Assembly (NCBI GenBank): GCA_902494465.1
Contig: CABUTH010000010.1
Coordinates: forward strand, 1 to 23,203
Source of the DNA: an uncultured Collinsella sp.
GTDB lineage: Bacteria > Actinomycetota > Coriobacteriia > Coriobacteriales > Coriobacteriaceae
Reading direction: 5' to 3'
Length of the DNA stretch: 23,203 bases
Below the pieces are notes generated by a model that saw only the letters and a list, made by a program, of their open reading frames with translations, did no database searches and was not told where the DNA came from. Positions 14,792-21,861 of this stretch are shown one piece after another (position 1 is the first letter of the stretch; each line of letters begins with the position of its first letter). Both the position numbers and the translations under genes were made by a program.

Positions 14792-16195
14792 CTCTGTGGT
14801 GTCATCGTCCTCGGCAAGTTGGGGGAACACGGCGTCCTTGGGCATGGTGACCTTCGTCAGCGAGGTGAGCTTTTTGCTCAGCGACGTGTCCGTCTTAATC
14901 AGGTCGCTGAGCGTCACGATCTTGTAGCCGTCGGCGACAAGGCCGTCGATGATCTGCGGCAGTGCCTCAAGCGTCTGCTCGGCGCATTCATCGTTATCGG
15001 TCAGCAACACAATATTGCCCGGCGTCACCGAATCGAGCACCGTCGAGACCTGCTCGTCGGCACCGTTGAGCAGCCAGTCGCCCGAGTCAATATTCCACGA
15101 GACCACGGCGGAGACCAGGTCCATCGCATCAATCCAGTTTTGCTCGTCAAAGGCAGCGTAGGGAGCACGCAGCAGCATCGTCTTCACGCCGGTCGCCGAC
15201 TTAATCGCATCGGTGCCTTTCGTGATCTGCTCGCGTACCGCCTCACGGTCCTGACCCTTGAGCGAATCGTCGCTGTAGCTGTTGGATCCGATTTCGCACC
15301 CGGCATCGACAATCGCCTTGGCCGTGGCAGGCGAGGCCTCGGCCGCATCGCCCGACAGGAAGAACGTCGCGGTGACGCCCTTTTCCTTGAGTACCTGCAA
15401 AATCTGCTTGGTCGCACCGCTCGGACCCTCGTCAAACGTCAGCGCCACGTACTTTTCGTTGCCCTTGGGCGCCACGCTGGCGCACGCAACGACGCAATCG
15501 GTGGCGGGCACAACCTCGCCGCGGTCCTGCGTCTTGCCCGACTGCTCACCAACCCACACCTCGGAGCGGCCCTGAACGCCCCACGTCTGCACATACTCGA
15601 TAGCACCCGTGCCCTCGACCTTGAGCTTGGGCTCGATAACCGTAGCCTGAACCTCATGCTTCTCGTAGGTGTTACGGCCATCCTTGACCGTCACCTTCTC
15701 GCCGCCCTCAAGTTCGCGGCTATCCCATTTGCCCTGTTTTATGCGCTTGCCGTCGACCTTCACCGACAGCTTTTCGCCGCCATGGCGCTTGAGCACGCTG
15801 TCATCGACGGCCAGCAGGTCGCCTGCGTCGTAGGTGTCAGTCAACTCCTGGTCGTCGATGAGATTCTGCAGCGTAGAGCCCACGCGCACCGCGGTCTTCT
15901 GGCCGTTGAGCTCCACGTCCACGCTGCGGTTGACGTAGCCCACGACGGCAGCGATAAACAGCACGAGCGCACAGCCCACGGCAATGAGCGCATAGGGCAG
16001 ACGGGACGGTCGGCGCGGCGAGCGCCCGTTGCCGATGCGCGCGCTGCGGTCGCTAAACCCGCGGCTATGGTTGAGGTACATCGCGCCGGGCTTACGGTGA
16101 CGCTTGCGCTGACCGCTGGGCAGCTGCCCCAGGTCGCGACGCGCCGTCGGACGCGCACCCGAACGCCCGTTTAAGTTGGATCCGTTTTGGCGCAT
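14789..16195 (-). CDS. Membrane-anchored NodB-like protein, probably catalytically degenerate
   Basis: 468 residues: a basic cytoplasmic N-terminus (1-66), one membrane helix (about 67-88), an extracytoplasmic region with DUF348-like beta repeats (about 91-190) and a NodB (CE4 deacetylase) domain from about 247. CE4 enzymes need Asp plus two His for zinc. Motif 1 is TFDEGPS (usual TFDDGPS; metal Asp changed to Glu256). Motif 2 is NSYSD (305-309) where H(S/T)xxH is expected, so both metal His are gone. Motif 3 RAPY (343-346) and motif 4 DSGDW are kept. Motif 5 reads IVLLTD instead of LLHD. The fold is kept but the metal site is not, so it is likely a binding or scaffold protein or uses a changed mechanism. 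ATG follows GGGGGAGG. Confidence 0.85.
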   Translation of the reverse strand: MRQNGSNLNGRSGARPTARRDLGQLPSGQRKRHRKPGAMYLNHSRGFSDRSARIGNGRSPRRPSRLPYALIAVGCALVLFIAAVVGYVNRSVDVELNGQKTAVRVGSTLQNLIDDQELTDTYDAGDLLAVDDSVLKRHGGEKLSVKVDGKRIKQGKWDSRELEGGEKVTVKDGRNTYEKHEVQATVIEPKLKVEGTGAIEYVQTWGVQGRSEVWVGEQSGKTQDRGEVVPATDCVVACASVAPKGNEKYVALTFDEGPSGATKQILQVLKEKGVTATFFLSGDAAEASPATAKAIVDAGCEIGSNSYSDDSLKGQDREAVREQITKGTDAIKSATGVKTMLLRAPYAAFDEQNWIDAMDLVSAVVSWNIDSGDWLLNGADEQVSTVLDSVTPGNIVLLTDNDECAEQTLEALPQIIDGLVADGYKIVTLSDLIKTDTSLSKKLTSLTKVTMPKDAVFPQLAEDDDTTE

Positions 16196-16216
16196 GTGCC
16201 CTCCCCCATAAACACA

Positions 16217-16246
16217 GCAAGCCGGAGCAACAGGTCTCCGGCTTGC
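16217..16246 (-). terminator. Terminator hairpin of the YtxH-PRC operon
   Basis: GCAAGCCGGAG (16217-16227) pairs perfectly over 11 bp with CTCCGGCTTGC (16236-16246). It lies 21 bases after the PRC-barrel gene stop on the minus strand and is followed by TGTGTTTA, a poor U-run. It separates that operon from the NodB-like gene. Confidence 0.7.
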
Positions 16247-16267
16247 CTCCCATCATTTGGTACGTCG

Positions 16268-17023
16268 CTATTTTGTAGCTTTTGACGAGCCTCCGCTCGC
16301 CTTTTGGTATTCGTCCTTAAAGGCCTTGAACATGCCGCGCGTCTTGCCGAGCTGCTTGCCCAGCGCGCGACTGCCCTTGTCCACGGCAACCGATCCCTTG
16401 TCATCGAGCACCTTGGCGCCCTTCTTGACCTTATCGCCCACCACGACACTGGCCTCGGCAGCCTTGGCGGCCGCGCCGCCCGAATACCCGAGCGCCTTGA
16501 CCTCGTCCGAGACAATCATCGCGCCGTTCTCGTAGCCGCGCAGCATCGTCGGCGGCACCTGCGTGTCACCAACCAAAACACTCGAAGCAGCACCGGCGGT
16601 CACATAGAATGCCTGCACGATGCCCGAGCGTGGCTTGAACTCAACGTCCGAGCAATAACCCACGACGTCGCCCGATTCCGTGCGTACGTCCATACCGACC
16701 CAGATGATGCAATCGTCCAGGTTGATGTCGAGGCGCTTGGCGGCGGCGGCATCGTACGTGTCCTTGACGTCATCGACCGCAATGGCGCCCTCGTAGACAC
16801 CAATGGCGTCGAGCGCTACGAATCGGTCGGGACGCTCGATCATGCCCGCGATATCGGACTGGCGAACCATAAAGCCGACCACACGCGTACCGCCCGGGGT
16901 AAAGACCGGAAAGTGAATCTTTCCGAGCTTTTTAGGGCTGCGCGGCGTGCCGTCCTTTTTGGTGCGCTTGTCCTCGGTAGGCTTGCGATAGATCTTGGCA
17001 CCGACAAAATCCCCGGCGCGCAT
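16268..17023 (-). CDS. PRC-barrel domain protein
   Basis: 251-residue soluble protein without signal peptide or membrane helix. The first part (about 30-85) contains a beta-rich PRC-barrel-like stretch (KLGKIHFPVFTPGGTRVVGF, then MIERPDRFVALDAIGVYEG), and a second one is plausible at about 105-180 (DCIIWVGMDVRTESGDVVGYCSDVEF). The C-terminal third is Lys/Ala/Gly-rich (DKVKKGAKVLDDKGSVAVDKGSRALGK), probably extended and basic. PRC barrels mediate protein or RNA binding in RimM, the photosynthetic reaction centre H subunit and other proteins. Its ATG shares one base with the stop of the preceding YtxH gene (TAATG), so the two are translationally coupled and likely work together, perhaps at the membrane or cell envelope. 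Exact function unknown. Confidence 0.75.
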   Translation of the reverse strand: MRAGDFVGAKIYRKPTEDKRTKKDGTPRSPKKLGKIHFPVFTPGGTRVVGFMVRQSDIAGMIERPDRFVALDAIGVYEGAIAVDDVKDTYDAAAAKRLDINLDDCIIWVGMDVRTESGDVVGYCSDVEFKPRSGIVQAFYVTAGAASSVLVGDTQVPPTMLRGYENGAMIVSDEVKALGYSGGAAAKAAEASVVVGDKVKKGAKVLDDKGSVAVDKGSRALGKQLGKTRGMFKAFKDEYQKASGGSSKATK

Positions 17024-17412
17024 TATGCCTCGGTCGAGGGCTCCGCAGCCTCGGTATCGGCCTCGACGGCGTTCTCGACCACGACGTCGGCAGCAGGCGT
17101 CACGTTGCCGCCCGAAATGGCGTCGTTGAGCTGCTCGCGCAGCTGGTCCATGCGCTCGCGGGCCAGGTCGACCTTGGCGCGTAGGTCGTCAGTCTTGGCG
17201 TCGACCATCGGGCCAAAGTCATTCACCGCAGCACGGGCCTCCTCGGCGCTGTGCTCGTAGGTGTCGCGCATATTGTCCCAGGCGTCGTTGGCGATATCGG
17301 CAGCCATGGCGCGGGTCTCGGCGCCCGAGCGCGGGGCCAGAGCAACACCGATAATAGCGCCGGCAGCGGCACCAAAAAGAGCGCCGGAGACAAAGCTGAA
17401 AGTCTTACCCAT
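17023..17412 (-). CDS. YtxH-like small protein
   Basis: 129 residues. The N-terminus is a glycine/alanine-rich hydrophobic helix with the YtxH pattern (FSFVSGALFGAAAGAIIGVALAPRSGAE), then a long charged, probably coiled-coil helix (about 35-105) and an acidic tail. Members are often induced by general stress or phosphate starvation in Firmicutes, with unclear function. ATG at 17412 is preferred because it puts the helix at the N-terminus and has GGAGAGGA in front; ATG at 17418 is also possible. Upstream TATAAT at 17469-17464 gives it its own promoter. Its stop overlaps the start of the PRC-barrel gene. Confidence 0.75.
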   Translation of the reverse strand: MGKTFSFVSGALFGAAAGAIIGVALAPRSGAETRAMAADIANDAWDNMRDTYEHSAEEARAAVNDFGPMVDAKTDDLRAKVDLARERMDQLREQLNDAISGGNVTPAADVVVENAVEADTEAAEPSTEA

Positions 17413-17463
17413 GATCATTCCTCTCCTGCGGGCACGTCGGTGCCCACCGTTTGAATGCTGTCC

Positions 17464-17469
17464 ATTATA
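17464..17469 (-). promoter_or_regulatory. -10 box of the YtxH-PRC operon
   Basis: Minus-strand TATAAT (perfect consensus, in GGGTATAATGG) lies 51 bases upstream of the YtxH ATG. No matching -35 is seen at 16-18 bases, so an activator or an alternative sigma factor may be involved. Confidence 0.5.
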
Positions 17470-17548
17470 CCCGCAGCGCATCACTTGCCGCTCCGCTCAT
17501 CTGCGTACGGCAAAGGCGCAGGTACGTGATGGTGATAAACGCGTAGGC

Positions 17549-18382
17549 CTACTCCTGAGGCATAGCCGGCATGGCCACCGTGGCACCCGGGTCCTCGCCG
17601 GCGCCGTCCACGAGCGGCAGGCCGCCCTCATGCGCAGGTCCCGCCGGAACCGTCGCCGCACCGCCAAAGACGGCAGCGGAGGCCTCGTGGTTCTCGGCAA
17701 CCGCGCCCTCGGTATCAATCGCCACCTGGGGCTCGTCGTCAAAGTTGGGGACGCCCTGGGGCTCGGTGGAAACGGGCTCGGCGGTCGCATCGGCAACGGG
17801 CTCGGCGTCGACCGGCACATCGCCCTCGTCAGCGCCCTCGTCCTCGGCAGCATCTTCGCCGTTCGCAGCAGCGACGGCCCCGTGAGGATCCTTGCCCTCG
17901 GCCTCGGCGCGCATGCCCAGCACCAGGTTGCGCAGGCCCGCGACCGTACCTTCCACGTCGGGGGCAGGCTGGTCGGCGTGCAGGTACGCCCAGTCCATCA
18001 TAAAGGTGGCCGACGACAGCGCACCGATGGCCAGTGCGTCGTCGGGGCACGAAAGCTCGACCTCAAAGACACGCTCGTCATGCTCGCTTACGCGCGTGCG
18101 GCCGCACGAGATGCTACCGGCAAGACCGGTCTCGTTCATGAGCTCAACCGTCACGTGCTCCAGCAGGTGGCAGAGCTCGGTCTGACCCATGCAGTCCTGG
18201 AACTCGCGGCCGGAATCGCCCAGGCACAGGTGCTTGGCAATCGCCGGTACCAGGTAGTACACGCGCGCCGTGGCCTCGATGTCCTCCGAGGTCATGAGCG
18301 GCATGCCGGGGTTCACCAGCACATGCGCGCAGATCTTGTCCTCACTGACGGTGACCTTAAGGATGTTGAACAGGCCTGCCAT
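17549..18382 (-). CDS. Cyanophycin-synthetase N-domain-like protein with acidic tail
   Basis: 277 residues. Residues about 55-112 (GDSGREFQDCMGQTELCHLLEHVTVELM, then SCGRTRVSEHDERVFEVEL) follow the pattern of the N-terminal domain of cyanophycin synthetase CphA (GHxxEHxALELQ, then GxTR and a beta strand). The ATP-grasp and Mur-ligase domains of CphA are absent. Residues about 160-277 are low-complexity Glu/Asp/Ala/Pro and probably disordered. I know no assigned function for such stand-alone proteins. ATG at 18382 has AGGGGAG in front. The CNNM-family gene ends 24 bases upstream on the same strand, so the two are probably co-transcribed. The similarity is read by eye and could be weaker than it looks; the gene itself is clear from codon use and ribosome site. 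Confidence 0.7.
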   Translation of the reverse strand: MAGLFNILKVTVSEDKICAHVLVNPGMPLMTSEDIEATARVYYLVPAIAKHLCLGDSGREFQDCMGQTELCHLLEHVTVELMNETGLAGSISCGRTRVSEHDERVFEVELSCPDDALAIGALSSATFMMDWAYLHADQPAPDVEGTVAGLRNLVLGMRAEAEGKDPHGAVAAANGEDAAEDEGADEGDVPVDAEPVADATAEPVSTEPQGVPNFDDEPQVAIDTEGAVAENHEASAAVFGGAATVPAGPAHEGGLPLVDGAGEDPGATVAMPAMPQE

Positions 18383-18406
18383 AACTCTCCCCTACTCTTC
18401 CTTGTC

Positions 18407-19780
18407 CTACTCGTCGCCGTCGTGCGGATTCGCGGAACCCGCACCCGACGTCGTCGGCTCGTCTACCGAAGACTCGGAATCCTTCTTATCGGTTTCGGCC
18501 GGAGCGATCACGCGAATGAGCGAGATGCGCTGGCCACGCATCGACTGCACTTTAAACTTGTACCCCGCGACCTCAAACACCTCTCCGATGTCGGGCACCG
18601 AGTCACAAAGCTCCAAAATCCAGCCGGCGATGGTCTCATAATCATCGCTTTCCTCGAGCGGCCAACCAAGCTCAATCGCGTCATCGCACGAAAAACGCCC
18701 ATCAACGAGCCACTCGCGGCGCGAAAGGCGCGTGAGATACTTGTTGTCGGGGTCGAACTCGTCCTCGATCTCGCCGACGATCTCCTCGACGATGTCCTCG
18801 ATGGTGATAATGCCGGCCGTGCCGCCGTACTCGTCCACGACCACCACGATCTGGTCGTGAGAGGTCTGCATCTCGGACAGCAGCGGCAGGATGTCCTTGG
18901 TGTCGGGCACAAAGGTAGCGTCGCGCAAAAAACCGGCGATGGGCTGGTCGCCCTTGCCGTCGAGCGCAGGCTGAATCAGGTCCTTGATGTGCGCAATGCC
19001 GGCGACGTTGTCGGGATCCTCGTGATAGACGGGGATGCGGCTAAAGCCGGTCTGGCGCATGGTGGACAGCACGTCGGCGACCGTCTCGTCGTCCTCGCAC
19101 ATGGTGGTGTCCACGCGCGGCACCATGACCTCGCGGGCAACGGTGTCGCCCAGGTCGAAGATCTCGTGGATCATGCGCTTTTCCTCGTCGAGCAGGTCGT
19201 CCTGCTCCGAGACCATGTACTTGATCTCTTCCTCCGAGACGTTTTGGCGGTCGTCGGCGCTCTTGATGCGCAGAATGCGGGCCAGGCCATCGGAGCAAGC
19301 GCCAGTCAGCCACACGAGCGGACGGGCGATCTTCTGGAAAAACGACAACGGTCCCACGACCTGCTTGGATACGCCCTCGGCATTGGCCAGACCAATGCGC
19401 TTGGGCACAAGCTCGCCGATCACGATGGACACGAAGGCGACCGCGACGGTGATGATGACCGGCGCCAGGCCGCGTGCGATGGCGGAGAGCGGCGCGATGC
19501 CAAAGCTCATGAGCCACGTGGCGAGCGGGTCGGACAGACTCGTCGAGGCGACGGCGGACGAGGCGAAGCCCACGAGCGTGATGGCAACCTGGATGGTGGC
19601 GAGCAGCTGGTCGGAGTCGGCAGCCAGCTTAATGGCACGCTCGGCGCGCTTGTCGCCTTCCTCGGCCTCGTGCTCCAGCACGGCGCGCTTGGCCGTGGTG
19701 AGCGCCATCTCGGACATAGAGAAGTAGCCGTTGATGAGCGTCAAAACGAGGGTGGTGATAAGGGAGATGGTTATGTCCAT
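18407..19780 (-). CDS. CNNM/CorC-type transporter (hemolysin-family, DUF21-CBS-CorC)
   Basis: 457 residues with the full family architecture: the DUF21 transmembrane domain (about 1-150, starting [18 protein letters not shown], with [17 protein letters not shown]), a CBS pair (about 205-335, containing [17 protein letters not shown] and [26 protein letters not shown] split here by description only), and a CorC/HlyC domain (about 345-435). Bacterial members (CorB/CorC, MpfA) export or regulate Mg2+ and protect against Mg2+ excess; the name hemolysin C is historical. ATG at 19780 gives the normal N-terminus, but its GGAGG lies 15 bases upstream within a small GGAG/CTCC hairpin. The next gene downstream is the CphA-N-like gene; upstream is hemolysin III. 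With the NRMT/MgtE pair nearby it suggests a local Mg2+ homeostasis cluster. Confidence 0.9.
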   Translation of the reverse strand: MDITISLITTLVLTLINGYFSMSEMALTTAKRAVLEHEAEEGDKRAERAIKLAADSDQLLATIQVAITLVGFASSAVASTSLSDPLATWLMSFGIAPLSAIARGLAPVIITVAVAFVSIVIGELVPKRIGLANAEGVSKQVVGPLSFFQKIARPLVWLTGACSDGLARILRIKSADDRQNVSEEEIKYMVSEQDDLLDEEKRMIHEIFDLGDTVAREVMVPRVDTTMCEDDETVADVLSTMRQTGFSRIPVYHEDPDNVAGIAHIKDLIQPALDGKGDQPIAGFLRDATFVPDTKDILPLLSEMQTSHDQIVVVVDEYGGTAGIITIEDIVEEIVGEIEDEFDPDNKYLTRLSRREWLVDGRFSCDDAIELGWPLEESDDYETIAGWILELCDSVPDIGEVFEVAGYKFKVQSMRGQRISLIRVIAPAETDKKDSESSVDEPTTSGAGSANPHDGDE

Positions 19781-19854
19781 CGGGAGTTTCTCGAACCTCC
19801 AAGATTCGGGACGTCAGGTCAAAACGTTGATGGCGGATAGGGCAGTTGCACCCG

Positions 19855-19876
19855 GCGGGCGCCCGGACGGGCCCGC
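19855..19876 (-). terminator. Possible GC-only terminator after the hemolysin III gene
   Basis: GCGGGC (19855-19860) can pair with GCCCGC (19871-19876), with several alternative pairings in this very GC-rich stretch. It is 18 bases after the hemolysin III stop codon on the minus strand. No T-run follows, so read-through into the CNNM gene is possible. Confidence 0.35.
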
Positions 19877-19893
19877 GGGCGCAGGCGCGATCG

Positions 19894-20577
19894 CTAGATT
19901 ACGAAGAGGATCACCGCCATGAACTGGAAGATACTGCCGGCGAGCACCCACAGGTGAAACACGCTGTGAAGATAGCGCACGTTTTTGGCGATATAGAACG
20001 GCACGCCCGCGGTGTAGCACACGCCGCCGACGGCGAGCAGGGCAAGCGCCACGGGGTTGAGCAGCGACACGAGCTCGGGCAGCTTAAAGACGACGAGCCA
20101 GCCCATCAGCAGATAGACCACGCCGCTTACCCAATGCGGCTGGTGCTCGCGCAGGAAGCACTCGAGGGCAATGCCGATGATGGCGATGGCCCATACGGCA
20201 AAGAACAGCACAGCGCCGCCGTCGTTTGCGAGCGTGATGAGGCAAAACGGCGTATAGCTGCCGGCTATGAGCAGGTAGATGCAGCTGTGGTCGATGATGC
20301 GAAACACGCGCTTGGCGCGCGCGGGCTGAATCGCGTGGTAGAGCGTGGAGGCTAGGTATTCGAGGATAATGCTGACGCCATAGACAATTGCCGCGGCCAT
20401 GTGGGCCGGGCCTCCGCCGCGCAGGGCGGCGAATACGATCAGGAGCACCAGGCCCGCGATACCCAGCAGGCAGCCGACACCATGGGTGACGGAGTTCATG
20501 ATCTCCTCGCCCACCGTGTAGTGTGGAACGGCCGCGGTCTTGGGTCGCGGCTTAGAACTGTCGCTCGAATCGGACAT
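19894..20577 (-). CDS. Hemolysin III / PAQR-family membrane protein (YqfA-like)
   Basis: 227 residues, typical for the bacterial hemolysin III (YqfA/TrhA) branch of the PAQR family. After a polar N-terminal 20 residues it has seven predicted membrane helices. The family's metal-site motifs are present: SVTHGVG near helix 1, LYHAIQPARAKRVFRIIDHSCI, then AGSYTPF, and HSVFHLWVLAG at the end. In E. coli YqfA has been linked to membrane fluidity and energy homeostasis; true hemolytic activity is doubtful. ATG at 20577 is chosen with GGAGG 11 bases upstream, a rather long spacing; a TTG at 20595 in frame has no ribosome site. It precedes the CNNM gene on the same strand. Confidence 0.88.
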   Translation of the reverse strand: MSDSSDSSKPRPKTAAVPHYTVGEEIMNSVTHGVGCLLGIAGLVLLIVFAALRGGGPAHMAAAIVYGVSIILEYLASTLYHAIQPARAKRVFRIIDHSCIYLLIAGSYTPFCLITLANDGGAVLFFAVWAIAIIGIALECFLREHQPHWVSGVVYLLMGWLVVFKLPELVSLLNPVALALLAVGGVCYTAGVPFYIAKNVRYLHSVFHLWVLAGSIFQFMAVILFVI

Positions 20578-20612
20578 GCCGGTTACATCCTCCAACGTAA
20601 AGAGTTCTCAAC

Positions 20613-20642
20613 ACTATATCAAAGCGTCTAGGTACGTGCGAA
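20613..20642 (-). promoter_or_regulatory. Candidate promoter of the hemolysin III gene
   Basis: Minus-strand TTCGCA (20642-20637), 18 bases, then TATAGT (20618-20613), with transcription expected to start about 30 bases before the start codon. The -10 matches consensus at 5 of 6 positions and the -35 at 4 of 6. Confidence 0.4.
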
Positions 20643-20684
20643 ATTTGCACCATACGTGACCCTTTGTTTACCCATTCTTTGTCT

Positions 20685-20743
20685 GTTGACGCATCAACGG
20701 CGAACGTCCATAATGCGCTTGCATTAAATGTTGATGTATTAAC
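20685..20743 (+). promoter_or_regulatory. Hydrolase promoter with two 14-bp operator-like boxes
   Basis: TTGACG (20686-20691), 17 bases, CATAAT (20709-20714) is a strong sigma-70 type promoter. Box 1, GTTGACGCATCAAC (20685-20698), covers the -35. Box 2, GTTGATGTATTAAC (20730-20743), lies just after the expected transcription start. The two boxes differ at three positions, all C/T changes, and both are near-palindromes (GTTGA...TCAAC). One site on the -35 and one in the early transcript is the layout of a repressor-controlled promoter. The repressor is not in the window. Confidence 0.65.
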
Positions 20744-20763
20744 ATCTTATAGGAAAGCTTCTT

Positions 20764-21729
20764 ATGTCTCAAAACGCACGTTCCCATCGAAAGCTCAAGA
20801 TAGCTGGCGTCGTTGCGCTGGTGCTCGTTGTCGCGCTGCTGGGGTTTGCCGGCAACTTCTTGTTCGACTTTGCCCTGAATCCCCAAGCGCCCTACACCAT
20901 GAAGATGATGCAGGACAGCAAGGACGCCGAAAAGGGCGAACAGATGGACGCCGAGGAGGGCGAGACGCGAGCGTGGTTTAAAGAGAACCGCGAGAGCAGC
21001 AGCCTCACCGCGGACGACGGGACCGAGCTCGCCGCCTGGTATTTTGCTGCGTCGGAGAGCACGCACGACTACGCAGTCTGCCTGCATGGATATACCAACG
21101 AGCCCATCGGTATGGCCCGATACGTCAAGCGATTCCACGACCGCGGCATGAACGTACTCGCACCCGCCGCCCGCGCCCACGAGCGCTCCGGCGGCGACTA
21201 TATCGGCATGGGCTGGCCCGAGCGCCTCGACATCGTCGCATGGATCGAGCGAATCGTTCAGGCTGACCCCGAGGCGCGCATCCTGGTCTTTGGCGAGTCG
21301 ATGGGTGCGGCAACCGCCATGAACGTCGCGGGGGAATCTCTGCCCGCAAACGTGAAATGCATTATCGAGGACTGCGGTTATACGAGTGTTTGGGACGAGT
21401 TTTCTCTGCAGCTCAAGGACGTGTTCGGCCTGCCCAGCTTTCCCTTGCTCGATGTAGCAAACTTAGTGTGCAACGTGCGCGCAGGCTACGACTTTCATAA
21501 GGCGAGCAGCGTGGAACAGCTCAAGCGCGCGACAGTTCCCATGCTGTTTATCCACGGCGACCAGGACACCTTTGTACCGTACAGCATGCTCGACCAAAAC
21601 TACGACGCGTGCGCCAGCAAAGTCAAACAAAAGCTCACCATCCATGGCGCCACCCACGCCAAGAGTGCGCAAGTTGACCCCGAGCTCTACTGGAACACGG
21701 TCGGCGACTTCCTCGACAAGAATTTTTAG
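20764..21729 (+). CDS. Membrane-anchored alpha/beta hydrolase
   Basis: 321 residues. One N-terminal membrane helix (about 12-33) without a lipobox anchors an alpha/beta-hydrolase domain, probably outside the membrane. The oxyanion region is CLHGYTNEPIG. The nucleophile elbow is GESMG with Ser179, the acid is Asp268 in HGDQDTFVP and the base is His298 in THAKS, so the triad is complete. The layout resembles YqkD/FrsA-like S9-type hydrolases of unknown substrate. ATG follows AGGA nine bases upstream. It is monocistronic, between a strong promoter with twin operator boxes and a bidirectional terminator, so it is probably induced by a specific signal. Substrate (ester, amide or small peptide) cannot be told from sequence. 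Confidence 0.88.
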   Translation: MSQNARSHRKLKIAGVVALVLVVALLGFAGNFLFDFALNPQAPYTMKMMQDSKDAEKGEQMDAEEGETRAWFKENRESSSLTADDGTELAAWYFAASESTHDYAVCLHGYTNEPIGMARYVKRFHDRGMNVLAPAARAHERSGGDYIGMGWPERLDIVAWIERIVQADPEARILVFGESMGAATAMNVAGESLPANVKCIIEDCGYTSVWDEFSLQLKDVFGLPSFPLLDVANLVCNVRAGYDFHKASSVEQLKRATVPMLFIHGDQDTFVPYSMLDQNYDACASKVKQKLTIHGATHAKSAQVDPELYWNTVGDFLDKNF

Positions 21730-21775
21730 GCAAATAGTACGGTTTACTGGTCTATCTGACCCCCTAGCACTTCCA

Positions 21776-21814
21776 AAAAGCCGCCCGTGGGCACTGTGCT
21801 CACGGGCGGCTTTT
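21776..21814. terminator. Bidirectional intrinsic terminator
   Basis: AAAAGCCGCCCGTG (21776-21789) pairs perfectly with CACGGGCGGCTTTT (21801-21814). It has a T-run on the plus strand (after the hydrolase) and a five-T run on the minus strand (after the DUF362 gene), so it serves both convergent genes. Confidence 0.92.
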
Positions 21815-21861
21815 GCTAACGTTGCGCTACAAAAGCGCTTGATATGTCCAATAGACAGGTG

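Noticed and set aside
17261..19840. Plus-strand open frame of 859 codons
   Set aside because: Runs antisense to three well-supported minus-strand genes (end of YtxH, CphA-N-like, CNNM); composition typical of GC-rich shadows.
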